A stretch of DNA of 64,000 bases from Tumebacillus_A lipolyticus (GCF_042682745.1 NZ_JBHUIO010000005.1:930001-994000); one strand, 5' to 3'; positions 19,315 to 27,561 are shown, counted from the first letter of the stretch. Numbers and translations are program-made. The notes: generated by a model from the sequence alone, not told the origin.

Positions 19315-20166
19315 TTAGGAATAGGTGTAGAAACCGCGGCCCGTCTTCTTGCCAAGCCAGCCAGCCTTCACATATTTGCGGAGCAGCGGGCACGGGCGGT
19401 ATTTCGAATCGCCAAACCCTTCGTAGAGCACTTCCATGATCGCCAAGCAGGTGTCGAGACCGATAAAGTCTGCCAGCGTCAGCGGGCCCATCGGGTGGTT
19501 CATCCCGAGCTTCATCACTTCATCGACAGCTTCTGGAGTTGCGACGCCTTCGTACACGCAGCAGATCGCTTCGTTGATCATCGGCATCAGCACGCGATTG
19601 GAGACGAAGCCTGGGAAATCGTTCACTTCGACCGGCACTTTGCCCATCTTTTTGGACAGCTCTTCGATCGACTTGTACACTTCATCTGTCGTCGCCAAAC
19701 CGCGGATGATCTCCACCAGCTTCATCACCGGCACCGGGTTCATAAAGTGCATCCCGATCACCAGCTCCGGGCGGGAGGTGACAGCTGCGATCTCGGTGAT
19801 CGGCAGGGAGGAAGTGTTGGTCGCGAGAATCGCGCCTTGCGGAAGCACCTCATCCATCTGGCGGAAGATGCTTTTCTTGATCTCCATGTTTTCTGTCGCC
19901 GCTTCGATCGCCAGCTGCGCATCGTGCGCATCGCCCATGTTGGTCGTCGGGTGCAGGTGCGCCAAGATCGCCGCTTTTTCCGCCTCTGTCTTGCGCCCTT
20001 TTTCGACATCGCGGGACAGATTTTTCGTGATCGTCGCCATGCCGCGCTCTAAAAACTCTGGCTTCAGGTCGTTCAACACGACATCAAGGCCCGCTTGTGC
20101 GGCAACCTGTGCGATGCCCGCTCCCATCTGGCCAGCTCCGATGACAAGAACTTTGCGAATTTCCAT
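19315..20166 (-). CDS. 3-hydroxybutyryl-CoA dehydrogenase
   Basis: NAD(P)-dependent oxidation of 3-hydroxyacyl-CoA. About 283 residues. It starts with the Rossmann motif VLVIGAGQMGAGIAQVAA. The catalytic histidine is in GMHFMNPVPVMKLVEII, followed by NDFPGFVSNRVL and GLDTCLAIMEVL. ATG 20166 is used because AGTGGAGG lies eight to nine bases upstream; an in-frame start 30 bases earlier lacks a site. The gap to thl holds a GC-rich hairpin. Confidence 0.95.
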   Translation of the reverse strand: MEIRKVLVIGAGQMGAGIAQVAAQAGLDVVLNDLKPEFLERGMATITKNLSRDVEKGRKTEAEKAAILAHLHPTTNMGDAHDAQLAIEAATENMEIKKSIFRQMDEVLPQGAILATNTSSLPITEIAAVTSRPELVIGMHFMNPVPVMKLVEIIRGLATTDEVYKSIEELSKKMGKVPVEVNDFPGFVSNRVLMPMINEAICCVYEGVATPEAVDEVMKLGMNHPMGPLTLADFIGLDTCLAIMEVLYEGFGDSKYRPCPLLRKYVKAGWLGKKTGRGFYTYS

Positions 20167-20194
20167 TATGTAAAACCTCCACTTGTATAGAGTC

Positions 20195-20225
20195 ACCCGA
20201 GGAGGAGCGTTCGCTCATTCCCCGG
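20195..20225. repeat. GC-rich hairpin between thiolase and hbd genes
   Basis: The palindrome GAGCGTTCGCTC (20205-20216) is nested within CCCGAGG...CCCCGGG. It has no T tail, so it is more likely an mRNA stability or processing element than a terminator. The role is inferred. Confidence 0.45.
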
Positions 20226-20254
20226 GCAATATTTTGTCGGAAAAACGGTGCTGC

Positions 20255-21442
20255 CTATTCGCCGTGCACTTGCAACAGGATCGCATCGCCTTGCGCAGCG
20301 CCGGAGCAGATCGCCGCAATGCCGATCCCGCCGCCGCGACGACGCAATTCGTGGATCAGCGCGCCGATGATCCGCGCGCCGGAAGCGCCGATCGGATGGC
20401 CGAGCGCAACCGCTCCTCCGTTGACGTTGACCTTCTCTTCATCCCAGCCGACGATCTTGCCCGAGGTGAGCGTCACCGCAGCGAACGCCTCGTTCACTTC
20501 GAACAGATCGATATCCTCTACCTTATATCCTGTCTTTTCGAGCAGCTTTTGAATCGCCAGACCGGGTGTGGTGGCGATGTAAGGTGCATCCGCCCCGACC
20601 TGCGCATGGCCGAGGATGGTCGCGAGCGGCTTCACACCTTCGCGCTCCGCTCGCTCGTCAGACATCAGAACCAGCGCACAGGCGCCATCGTTGATGCCCG
20701 GCGCGTTCCCCGCGGTGATCGTGCCATCCTTTTTGAACACCGGCTTCAATGCGCCCAACTTTTCCAGCGTCGTGTCGGGACGCGGCGCTTCGTCGCGGCT
20801 GACCAGCGTGACCGCTCCCTTTTTCCCCGGCACTTCGACCGGCACGATCTCGATGTCAAACTTGCCTTCCTCGATCGCCGCCACCGCGCGCTGTTGCGAG
20901 CGCAGCGCCCATTGATCCTGCGCCTCGCGGGAGATCTCATACTCGGCCGCCACCACCGAACCGTGGACGGCCATCGGCACATCGTGGAACGCGCAGCGCA
21001 GACCGTCATATTGCATCAGGTCGACCACCTTGCCATCGCCCATGCGCAGTCCTTGCCGGGCACCCGGCAGGATGTAAGGCGCGTTTGACATCGACTCCAT
21101 GCCGCCTGCCACGATCACTTCCGCATCGCCTGAGCGAATGATCTGATCGCCGAGGGTGACGGCGCGCATCCCCGACGCGCACACTTTGTTGATCGTTTGC
21201 GACGGCACTTCCCAACCGAGACCTGCTTTGATCGCCGCTTGGCGAGAGGGAACCTGACCGGCGCCGCCTTGCAGCACCATGCCCATGATCAACTCATCCA
21301 CCTTTTCACCCGCAACCCCAGCGCGGTTGAGCGCCTCCTTGATCACCAAACTGCCGAGGTCGGTCGCGTTGAGCGGAGCGAGCGCACCGCCAAACTTACC
21401 GAACGGAGTACGAGCAGAGCTTACAATCACCGTTTTTGGCAT
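20255..21442 (-). CDS. Acetyl-CoA acetyltransferase (thiolase)
   Basis: Cleaves or forms acetoacetyl-CoA in beta-oxidation. About 395 residues. The nucleophilic cysteine is in NKVCASGMRAV, and the other catalytic residues are in LGHPIGASGARI and AAICSGAAQGDAI. ATG 21442 is preceded by AAAGGAG eight bases away, in preference to the upstream GTG at 21451. It heads the thl-hbd-crotonase-acd-acd-meaB run; a hairpin separates it from fadF. Confidence 0.95.
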   Translation of the reverse strand: MPKTVIVSSARTPFGKFGGALAPLNATDLGSLVIKEALNRAGVAGEKVDELIMGMVLQGGAGQVPSRQAAIKAGLGWEVPSQTINKVCASGMRAVTLGDQIIRSGDAEVIVAGGMESMSNAPYILPGARQGLRMGDGKVVDLMQYDGLRCAFHDVPMAVHGSVVAAEYEISREAQDQWALRSQQRAVAAIEEGKFDIEIVPVEVPGKKGAVTLVSRDEAPRPDTTLEKLGALKPVFKKDGTITAGNAPGINDGACALVLMSDERAEREGVKPLATILGHAQVGADAPYIATTPGLAIQKLLEKTGYKVEDIDLFEVNEAFAAVTLTSGKIVGWDEEKVNVNGGAVALGHPIGASGARIIGALIHELRRRGGGIGIAAICSGAAQGDAILLQVHGE

Positions 21443-21509
21443 CGAAACCACTCCTTTAACTTAAATTATGCGCAATCTGACAGGATCGACGCAGCATGTA
21501 TGACTGGAA

Positions 21510-21540
21510 GAAAGACACCAGAGAAGTTCCGGTGTCTTTC
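21510..21540 (-). terminator. Hairpin after fadF
   Basis: GAAAGACACC (21510-21519) and GGTGTCTTTC (21531-21540) form a perfect 10-bp stem. The T tract on minus is short, so termination may be partial and allow read-through to thl. Confidence 0.6.
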
Positions 21541-21558
21541 AAAATGGAAAGGGCGAGA

Positions 21559-23583
21559 TTAATGATTCGGGCCCATGACTGACATTTCGAGCAGTTCGAC
21601 AACATCGAAGACGGGGAGGTTTTCCTCCACATCTTTCGCCTTGGTGCCGTCGGTGATCATCGTCATGCAGTACGGGCAGGCGGTGCCGATCGCCGTCGCG
21701 CCAGTCTCCATCGCTTGCTCAGTGCGCATCACGTTGATGCGCTCGGTGCCGGTGTCTTCTTTGAAAAGACCGCCGCCGCCTGCGCCGCAACACATGCTCT
21801 TGCCTTTGTTGCGCTCCATCTCGACCAAGCGAACGCCCGGGATCTTCGAGAGGATATAGCGCGGCGCCGTATAGATGCCGTTGTAGCGACCGAGGTAGCA
21901 GGAGTCGTGATAGGTCAGCAGATGCTCCACCTCATGCAGCGGGGACAGCTTGCCTGCATCGATCAGCTTCGCCAGCATCTCCGTATGATGCAACACCTCT
22001 TCTGCTTCAAAGCCGAAGTCAGGATATTCATTTAGGAACGTGTTATATGCATGCGGGCAGGTAGTGACGATCTTCTTCACACCGTACTCGCGGAAAATCT
22101 CAACGTTAGCTTCTGCCAGCGATTGATAGAGGAACTCATTGCCCAGTCGGCGGGCAGAATCGCCATCCGACTCTTCCTCCGCGCCGAGGATCGCAAAGGA
22201 CACGCCAGCCTGCTTCATCAGGCGAGCAAACGCTTGAGCGATCTTCTGGTTGCGCACATCGAACGATGCGGACGAGCCGACGTAGAACAGCCATTCGACC
22301 TCGCCTTCCACCTCTGCCATCGTCGGGATGTCCAAGCCTTTCGCCCAATCGCCGCGGGTGGAGCGGTTTTGCCCCCACTCGTTCGATTGGCGCTCCAAGT
22401 TTTGGAAGGCGCGGTTGACTTCCGGCTCCGCTTTGCCTTCTGTCAGGACGAGATAGCGGCGCATGTCGATGATCTTGTCCACGTGCTCGTTGAACACCGG
22501 ACAGGCTTCCTCACAGGCGCGGCAGGTGGTGCAAGCCCAGATCTCATCTTCCGAGTAGACCCCGCCTTCGCCGATCAGAACTGGCAGTTCGGCGGTGGCA
22601 GCCACCTCGACGCCCGTGCCGTCAGCCCCTTGCACCTTTTGCTGCAACAAGCTGTCGCCCGACGCGATCAGATGGTCTTTCATCTTCAGGATCAGATATT
22701 TCGGCGAGAGCGGCGTGCCGGACAGCGTTGCCGGACAGTTGACATGGCATCGTCCGCACTCGGTGCACGCATAGCCGTCAAGCAGTTGACGCCAGGAGAA
22801 CTGCTCGATGCGACCGACGCCAAACTCTTCGATCGACTCGTCTTCCAGGTCGAGCTTTTTCAGCTTGCCAGCCGGACGATCTTCCGTCTTGCGGAAATAG
22901 ACGTTGAACATCGCGCCGATCATGTGCAGATGCTTCGAGCGCGGGATGTAGACAGCAAATCCGAGCAGCACGGCCGTGTGGAACCAGAACATGATCTCTT
23001 TCACAGCGGTCAGCATGCCTTCTGAGCTGCCGGCGAAAACGGTTGCAAACCAGCCGGCGATCGGAGCGGTGAAGCCCGGGTTGTGCCCTTCGAGCGCATC
23101 GGCCGATCCCCAGTAGACGAAGTCGGAGAGGATCAAAAGCGCGATCGCGCCGATGATATAACCTGCTTCTGCCGTCACGTCGAGGCGCATCGGCTTCAAG
23201 ATGTAGCGGCGCACCGCGGCGATCGCGATCGCGACCAGCACGAGGATGTTCGCCGTCTCGTGCATCGCGACAAAAAACTTCGATCCGAGGCCCGGAATGT
23301 GCGAGCCGGTCAGATGATGTGCAAAAAAGTCGAGCGCACCGATCGAGATGATGATAAAGCCATAAAAGATGACAAAGTGACCGATCCCGGCCGGCTCCGC
23401 CAACACTTTGCCCTGGCCGAGCACATATTTAAAGAATCCTTTGATGCGATCGTCGCTGTTGTCAAATCGATTTTCTTCTGCGCCGAGCATCAGATACTGA
23501 TAACGGCGATAGATCGCAGACACGCTATAGTAACCAGCCACTCCGGCGAGTACCAGGAACAGCAACACTTTGACCCACTCCAT
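21559..23583 (-). CDS. fadF: FadF-type membrane Fe-S oxidoreductase
   Basis: The 674 residues begin with about five membrane segments of nitrate-reductase-gamma type. Two 4Fe-4S ferredoxin motifs follow (CTECGRCHVNCP and CTTCRACEEACP). Then come two cysteine-rich CCG domains (SCYLGRYN...MCCGAGGG and the segment around TACPYC). This is the architecture of B. subtilis FadF (YwjF), thought to pass electrons from ETF and acyl-CoA dehydrogenases to menaquinone. It is first in the acyl-CoA cluster, behind a FadR-type operator. The ATG follows AAAGGGG...GGAG. The electron-acceptor role is family knowledge plus context. Confidence 0.9.
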   Translation of the reverse strand: MEWVKVLLFLVLAGVAGYYSVSAIYRRYQYLMLGAEENRFDNSDDRIKGFFKYVLGQGKVLAEPAGIGHFVIFYGFIIISIGALDFFAHHLTGSHIPGLGSKFFVAMHETANILVLVAIAIAAVRRYILKPMRLDVTAEAGYIIGAIALLILSDFVYWGSADALEGHNPGFTAPIAGWFATVFAGSSEGMLTAVKEIMFWFHTAVLLGFAVYIPRSKHLHMIGAMFNVYFRKTEDRPAGKLKKLDLEDESIEEFGVGRIEQFSWRQLLDGYACTECGRCHVNCPATLSGTPLSPKYLILKMKDHLIASGDSLLQQKVQGADGTGVEVAATAELPVLIGEGGVYSEDEIWACTTCRACEEACPVFNEHVDKIIDMRRYLVLTEGKAEPEVNRAFQNLERQSNEWGQNRSTRGDWAKGLDIPTMAEVEGEVEWLFYVGSSASFDVRNQKIAQAFARLMKQAGVSFAILGAEEESDGDSARRLGNEFLYQSLAEANVEIFREYGVKKIVTTCPHAYNTFLNEYPDFGFEAEEVLHHTEMLAKLIDAGKLSPLHEVEHLLTYHDSCYLGRYNGIYTAPRYILSKIPGVRLVEMERNKGKSMCCGAGGGGLFKEDTGTERINVMRTEQAMETGATAIGTACPYCMTMITDGTKAKDVEENLPVFDVVELLEMSVMGPNH

Positions 23584-23618
23584 CTCCGTTCAACCCCTTT
23601 GCTAGTCTAGTATGTTCA

Positions 23619-23636
23619 TGAATGAATCGTCATTCA
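23619..23636. promoter_or_regulatory. FadR-type operator upstream of fadF
   Basis: TGAATGAATCGTCATTCA is a perfect TGAATGA-N4-TCATTCA inverted repeat, 36 bases before the fadF start. It matches the operator known for B. subtilis FadR (YsiA, TetR family), which is released by long-chain acyl-CoA. On minus it overlaps the region where a TTGAAT-18-ATACTA promoter can be drawn. Confidence 0.85.
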
Positions 23637-23641
23637 AATTT

Positions 23642-23655
23642 CGACCGTTCGGTCG
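23642..23655. promoter_or_regulatory. Second TetR-like palindrome upstream of fadF
   Basis: CGACCGTTCGGTCG is a palindrome (CGACCG-N2-CGGTCG) starting five bases beyond the FadR-type box. Palindromes of GACCGNNCGGTC type are common operators of other TetR-family acyl-CoA or degradative regulators. The regulator is not in the window. Confidence 0.6.
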
Positions 23656-23800
23656 GTTTTACACAAGAAAAGACCTCATCTATACTTATACACGATTTTC
23701 ACCAAAAATTCGAGAGTGAATTTCAGGCATCCAGACAAGAGAAATGCAACCGAACCAAGTGTGATCCGTTCATATTAATGATGATTCGGAGGTGATGTGA

Positions 23801-24622
23801 ATGGACCGAACGAACTTAACCTTTTTTTCACACCCGGTGCAGGGTAAGCACCTGCTGCCGATCTATTTCAATATCACGCTGGCGCTCACATTTCTTTCGA
23901 TCGCCCTCTTCGTCGAGTCTTCGTGGATGACGACTATCCTCCTGCTGATCGGGGCAGGGGTGTCGCTCTATCTCGGTTTTATCCGGCCGCGCAGACCGTA
24001 TATTCGCTATGAGCTGAGCAACCGCGAGCTGATCATCCACTCTGACAGAAGAGAGCTGCAAGTGCCGTTCGACTCGATCAAAGGGGTGACCGTCCAATCG
24101 TTTTGGCAGCGGCCGGCCGCGCTGATCGGCGAGCACTACCTCGGCTATGCGTACGGGCTGTTTCGACTGGATGGATATGAGATCACGCTGTACGCGACAC
24201 GGTTCGATCGGCTGGTGCTGCTCGATACGACGGAGGGGTTGCTCGGGATCACGCCGCTCGCCGCAGAGGAAGATCGCCTGCTCGCCGAACTGATCAGCAG
24301 GAGCGGCGCCGTTTTCGCTGCGGACGGCTTCTCCTTTCCCACGCGGCCTGCGACGAACAGCCGCGCACTGCTTCCACAACATGCCCGGAGGTCAGGAGCG
24401 CTCTGGCCGATCCTGCTGTTCACCATCTTGCTCGAACAGATCAGCGGGAAGTTTACGAACTTCGCATCCTTGCAAGAATCGGTCTGGACATGGGTGCCGC
24501 TTCTCCTCGGGCTGCTCTTGGTGATCTTGCTCTATCCCTCGCTGTTCCGCCTGCAGCAAAAGCAACCGTGGCTGTTTCCCGCCTTGTGCGCGGTCGGGCT
24601 CGCGATGTTGCTGTTCGGTTAG
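23801..24622 (+). CDS. Membrane protein with bacterial PH-like domain
   Basis: The 273 residues have two N-terminal membrane helices (about 21-38 and 43-60). A beta-rich segment of bacterial PH character follows (YELSNRELIIHSDRRELQVPFDSIKGVTVQ, about 75-104). Two C-terminal helices (about 200-220 and 235-250) and a third near the end complete it. The ATG follows GGAGGTGATGTGA. I cannot name a specific function. It lies divergent from fadF and upstream of a small lipoprotein gene. Confidence 0.65.
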   Translation: MDRTNLTFFSHPVQGKHLLPIYFNITLALTFLSIALFVESSWMTTILLLIGAGVSLYLGFIRPRRPYIRYELSNRELIIHSDRRELQVPFDSIKGVTVQSFWQRPAALIGEHYLGYAYGLFRLDGYEITLYATRFDRLVLLDTTEGLLGITPLAAEEDRLLAELISRSGAVFAADGFSFPTRPATNSRALLPQHARRSGALWPILLFTILLEQISGKFTNFASLQESVWTWVPLLLGLLLVILLYPSLFRLQQKQPWLFPALCAVGLAMLLFG

Positions 24623-24710
24623 TTTTAATTCAATCTGATCGGTTAGTTTCAAACTGACATGAATCTTGAACCGCATCTTTCCCGTCTGATGAAGTAAGGG
24701 AGGGATTAAA

Positions 24711-25211
24711 ATGAAAGTAAGGAAACTGGTTTTGGGACTTGTTCTCCTATCCGCGATGTTAACAAGCGCCTGCTCGGACACCCATCCAACAGCGGACACC
24801 AATCAAATAAAAGATCTGGGCGAACTGTACAGTTTGGCATTCGATGAGTTCATGCCGATCGATGAAGGTCTGAATGGCGGCATGAACTACATCGCGATCG
24901 ACATGAGCAACGTTCCCGATCTTGAGGCGGAGGACAAGGAACAGATTTTAAAACACTTCGAAAAATATGACGTTGAGGTGCTGGAAGCGACTTATCAGCA
25001 GCTGATCGACAAGGGGTTATACAACCCGCAGACAACGGTGCTGCATGGTGTGTTGCTCCAGGTTGAAAAGGTTGCCATTTCCGATCAGCAAGCGGTGATC
25101 GACGGTGCGAAGTATCGATCTGGCAACGGAGCGATCGGAATGAAGGTCATCGCTCAGCACAAAGACGGGAAATGGCAAATAACGAAAGCATATGGGACGT
25201 GGATCAGTTAA
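24711..25211 (+). CDS. Predicted small lipoprotein, unknown function
   Basis: The 166 residues begin with a lipoprotein signal peptide whose lipobox is LTSAC (cysteine about 21). About 145 acidic residues follow, with no domain I recognise. The end segment HKDGKWQITKAYGTWIS is typical of small secreted folds in which a conserved tail reads DGKWxI. Ribosome binding site AAGGGAGGG. Two direct copies of TCGGTTAGTTT (24615-24625 and 24639-24649) lie in the upstream gap. Confidence 0.7.
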   Translation: MKVRKLVLGLVLLSAMLTSACSDTHPTADTNQIKDLGELYSLAFDEFMPIDEGLNGGMNYIAIDMSNVPDLEAEDKEQILKHFEKYDVEVLEATYQQLIDKGLYNPQTTVLHGVLLQVEKVAISDQQAVIDGAKYRSGNGAIGMKVIAQHKDGKWQITKAYGTWIS

Positions 25212-25283
25212 TCGGTCAGCTCCCACTCCTCCACCTTTTGTCAAAAATAATTGTATTTACGGAAAATTCTTAACAATAGTATA

Positions 25284-25312
25284 TTGACTTGCAATCTCCC
25301 TCCATTTATCAT
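25284..25312 (+). promoter_or_regulatory. Promoter of peptide gene 1
   Basis: TTGACT (25284-25289), 17 bases, TATCAT (25307-25312), about 33 bases before the start codon of peptide 1. Sequence from the -10 box to the start codon closely resembles that before peptide 2. Confidence 0.7.
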
Positions 25313-25344
25313 TGAATTATAAATTACGTGGAGGTGTTTTTCAG

Positions 25345-25431
25345 ATGAAAAAAGTTGTAAAAGTTACAGCGAACGCTTCTCTCGTCGAATCGGCAAAAAA
25401 ACTGCCCTGGATCGGAAGAGTGAACGACTAG
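25345..25431 (+). CDS. Short peptide 1 of a three-member family (28 residues)
   Basis: ATG with GTGGAGGTG eight bases upstream. The peptide begins MKKVVKVTANASLVESAKK and ends LPWIGRVND. It has no signal peptide, no cysteine and a basic N-terminus. It shares the leader pattern MKKx[VT]K[VFI] then L[VI]xx[AT]K and a [WP]IG core with peptides 2 and 3. Its own promoter and a strong terminator make it a one-gene transcription unit. This looks like a precursor with a leader and a C-terminal core, as in RiPPs or pheromones, but no known class fits. Function unknown. Confidence 0.7.
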   Translation: MKKVVKVTANASLVESAKKLPWIGRVND

Positions 25432-25498
25432 TTCACCGATCTAAGCAAAAGGACTCCGTCCGAACTGGATCGCTAGAATGCGTTTGACGCCTTCTGCG

Positions 25499-25531
25499 CT
25501 GCCCTTTTCCCCGTCGAAAAGGGCAGTTTTT
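25499..25531 (+). terminator. Terminator after peptide 1
   Basis: CTGCCCTTTTC and GAAAAGGGCAG form a perfect 11-bp stem with a six-base loop, followed by TTTTT. It isolates peptide gene 1. Confidence 0.92.
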
Positions 25532-25627
25532 CTGTCACGGCTCCCGCTCGCCTCCCGCGACGACCGAGCGGCAACAGATTGAAATTACGATTCAATGCAA
25601 TTTTCAAAATATTTTATCTAAACCCTC

Positions 25628-25656
25628 TTGACCACTCTCTACTCTAATATTATTAT
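25628..25656 (+). promoter_or_regulatory. Promoter of peptide genes 2 and 3
   Basis: TTGACC (25628-25633), 17 bases, TATTAT (25651-25656). The following TATTATTGAAGTATAAAT..TGGAGATGTTT is a near copy of the stretch in front of peptide 1, so promoter and leader were duplicated together. Confidence 0.72.
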
Positions 25657-25686
25657 TGAAGTATAAATGAATTGGAGATGTTTACG

Positions 25687-25782
25687 GTGAAGAAATCAGT
25701 AAAATTCCAAACGGTAAACGCCCTGATTCATCAAGCAAAAAGCATCGAATGGATCGGCATCCCGGTTCAGTCAGAAAAGTAG
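25687..25782 (+). CDS. Short peptide 2 of the family (31 residues)
   Basis: Start GTG at 25687 with TTGGAGATG upstream, chosen because the whole start region aligns with peptide 1. An ATG at 25678 in the same frame overlaps the ribosome binding site. The leader begins KKSVKFQTVNALIHQAKSI and the core is EWIGIPVQSEK. As in peptide 1 there is no cysteine and no export signal. Peptide 3 follows 64 bases later on the same transcript, after a small hairpin CGCGTG-TTT-CACGCG (25791-25805). Confidence 0.7.
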   Translation: MKKSVKFQTVNALIHQAKSIEWIGIPVQSEK

Positions 25783-25846
25783 ATGTCACCCGCGTGTTTC
25801 ACGCGCAAGACTGGCAGTTACCCAAATCCAAGGAGGCGTGTCCACC

Positions 25847-25981
25847 ATGAAAAAAGTGACCAAAATCCAAGTTTCCACCAGCATTCTGGAGCAAACGAAA
25901 GATCTTCGCCCGATCGGCATCACCACCGACTTCGATAAAGCAAAAACGTTCAACCCGATCGGCATTCCGGCTGAGTTTTAA
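25847..25981 (+). CDS. Short peptide 3 of the family, two core copies (44 residues)
   Basis: ATG with AAGGAGG nine bases upstream. The leader MKKVTKIQVSTSILEQTKD aligns with the other two. The C-terminal part carries two copies of the core, RPIGIT and NPIGIP, spaced by 13 residues. A precursor with repeated cores is a hallmark of processed peptides, where each copy becomes a product. It has no promoter of its own, so it relies on the promoter of peptide 2. A terminator follows immediately and then the HExxH gene. Confidence 0.72.
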   Translation: MKKVTKIQVSTSILEQTKDLRPIGITTDFDKAKTFNPIGIPAEF

Positions 25982-25996
25982 GAGTCCTTCGGGTCG

Positions 25997-26034
25997 TGCC
26001 CTTTCCTCTCGGGGGAAAGGGCATTTACTTTTTT
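25997..26034 (+). terminator. Terminator or attenuator between peptide 3 and HExxH gene
   Basis: TGCCCTTTCC and GGAAAGGGCA form a 10-bp stem followed by a T-rich run ending TTTTTT. The next start codon is only 19 bases further. Either the HExxH gene is expressed by partial read-through, giving much more peptide than enzyme, or a promoter overlaps the hairpin. Confidence 0.85.
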
Positions 26035-26052
26035 CGAAAGGGATGAGCACCG

Positions 26053-27470
26053 ATGAATCGAGCAGATCTGCTTGCACAATATAATCGTCTGCGCGCGATG
26101 TCTGAACGCCCCGAAGAGTGGGTTGAGACGGAGATCGGCTCCGACCTGTGGGTGGATGGGCTCAACGTCTTCTTGAGTGTAGAGCCTGACGATTTTGCGG
26201 AGGCGATCGATCGCTTTTTCCGCGAATATGAAGTTGCTGACGGACAGCTCTCCTCCTGGTTGACCGTCCTGCATCGCTTCTGTAAAGATATGGCGGCAGA
26301 AGGAGAGTTTCCGCTCTACCAGGCGCTTTCGGTCGGCATGGCCTACCTGTCCTCACGACCTGAGATCAACGAGCAGATGTTCAACATCCCGGCGCGGATC
26401 ATCAACCATTCGACGGCGCTCCTCATCTCTCCGACCTATCAGGCGGTGTGGGCATACGCCTACAATGCGGGCTACGAGCTGTACATCGACATGGAGAGCG
26501 ATGCTCCGGCAGCTTTTCGACCTGAGCACGGGCGGATCTACCAACGGAGCAGCTCTTTCGTCGGCGGTCGGGTCGTTCGCTACCCGTTTCAAAACTACAG
26601 TCATGAGATGATGCACATTTTGCTGTTTCATGATCTATATACGCGGGTGCTCTCGACGCCCGAAGCGGATATCACCTATTTTGCACACATCGAGGGATCG
26701 GTCTCGGTGATGGAAGAGGTGATCATGCGCGAGATGATGGAGATGCGCGATGATCTCAACCTGATCGATGATGGCTATGCGGCGGTCAGCACCTTCCCCG
26801 AGTACGGCAAGTACCGCTATCAAGTGCTGCAGGGCAAGGTCGACGGGATCGGCCCGCGCGCCTTAGCGATGTATCGCAAGCGCTTCACCCTGCTCGGCGA
26901 AGGGGAGCTGGAAGCGCCAGACAACCCGATCAAAGAGCAGATCCTCCAGTCGCACGCGGTCACACCTTCCGAATACGATTCGATCCATCCGGAGTTTGCC
27001 CCCTATATCAAAAACCAAAACCTGCACGTCCGCTGGGCCAAACAGGCGGTCTATCGCAATCGCATCCCCGCCTTTCGCGAGGTGATCGAACTTCTGCCAC
27101 ACGATCCGTTCTGCGCGGTAAAGCTGCAGGAATCGCTGGCGCCAGACGCTTGGCAAAGCGGTGTGGACATGCTCTCCTCCACCGTCTTGCCCGAGCCGGA
27201 CCAAGCGATCCGCTCGAAGAACAAACAGCTCCTCGCCTGGAAGGAGCTGCTCTACCGCTTGGCGGAAATGCGCGGCTTCTTGACCGAGCAGGCGGGCGGG
27301 CACGAGCAGCTCGTCCTCGAACGGCTGTATCAGTTCGCAGTCCGCTGTGCAGAGCGCTATCGCCTCGCCGATCTTACGGCGCACGAGGAGGCGTATGCGA
27401 CTCTCCGCGCAGAGATCTTGAGCACCGTTGCGACGATCGAAAGCACCGAGTTGCGCAGTGCATTGACCCA
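26053..27470 (+). CDS. Putative HExxH metalloprotein, cut by sequence gap
   Basis: 472 residues are visible before the run of N. I do not recognise a named family. HEMMH (184-188) sits in a helix-like context (YSHEMMHILLFHDLY). A segment 26 residues later reads HIEGSVSVMEE (212-222), whose E214 or E221/E222 could be the third metal ligand as in gluzincin-type sites. No signal peptide or membrane segment is seen, so it should be cytoplasmic. Ribosome binding site AAAGGGATGAG. Directly downstream of the three peptides, it is a candidate maturation protease or HExxH-type peptide-modifying enzyme. Both roles are inference. Confidence 0.6.
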
Positions 27471-27561
27471 NNNNNNNNNNNNNNNNNNNNNNNNNNNNNN
27501 NNNNNNNNNNNNNNNNNNNNNNNNNNNNNNNNNNNNNNNNNNNNNNNNNNNNNNNNNNNNN
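27471..27561. other. Assembly gap (91 N)
   Basis: An unresolved stretch that removes the end of the HExxH gene and whatever lies before the permease genes. If the gap length is only nominal, further genes could be hidden here. The palindrome AGACTA-N6-TAGTCT (27574-27591) lies just after the gap, in front of the permease gene. Confidence 0.99.

Noticed and set aside
24615..24649. Direct repeat TCGGTTAGTTT as a CRISPR or operator array
   Set aside because: Only two copies, 24 bases apart, without spacers or associated genes. No CRISPR array was found anywhere in the window.
25678..25782. ATG at 25678 as start of peptide 2
   Set aside because: It sits inside the ribosome binding site region; alignment with peptide 1 places the start at GTG 25687.
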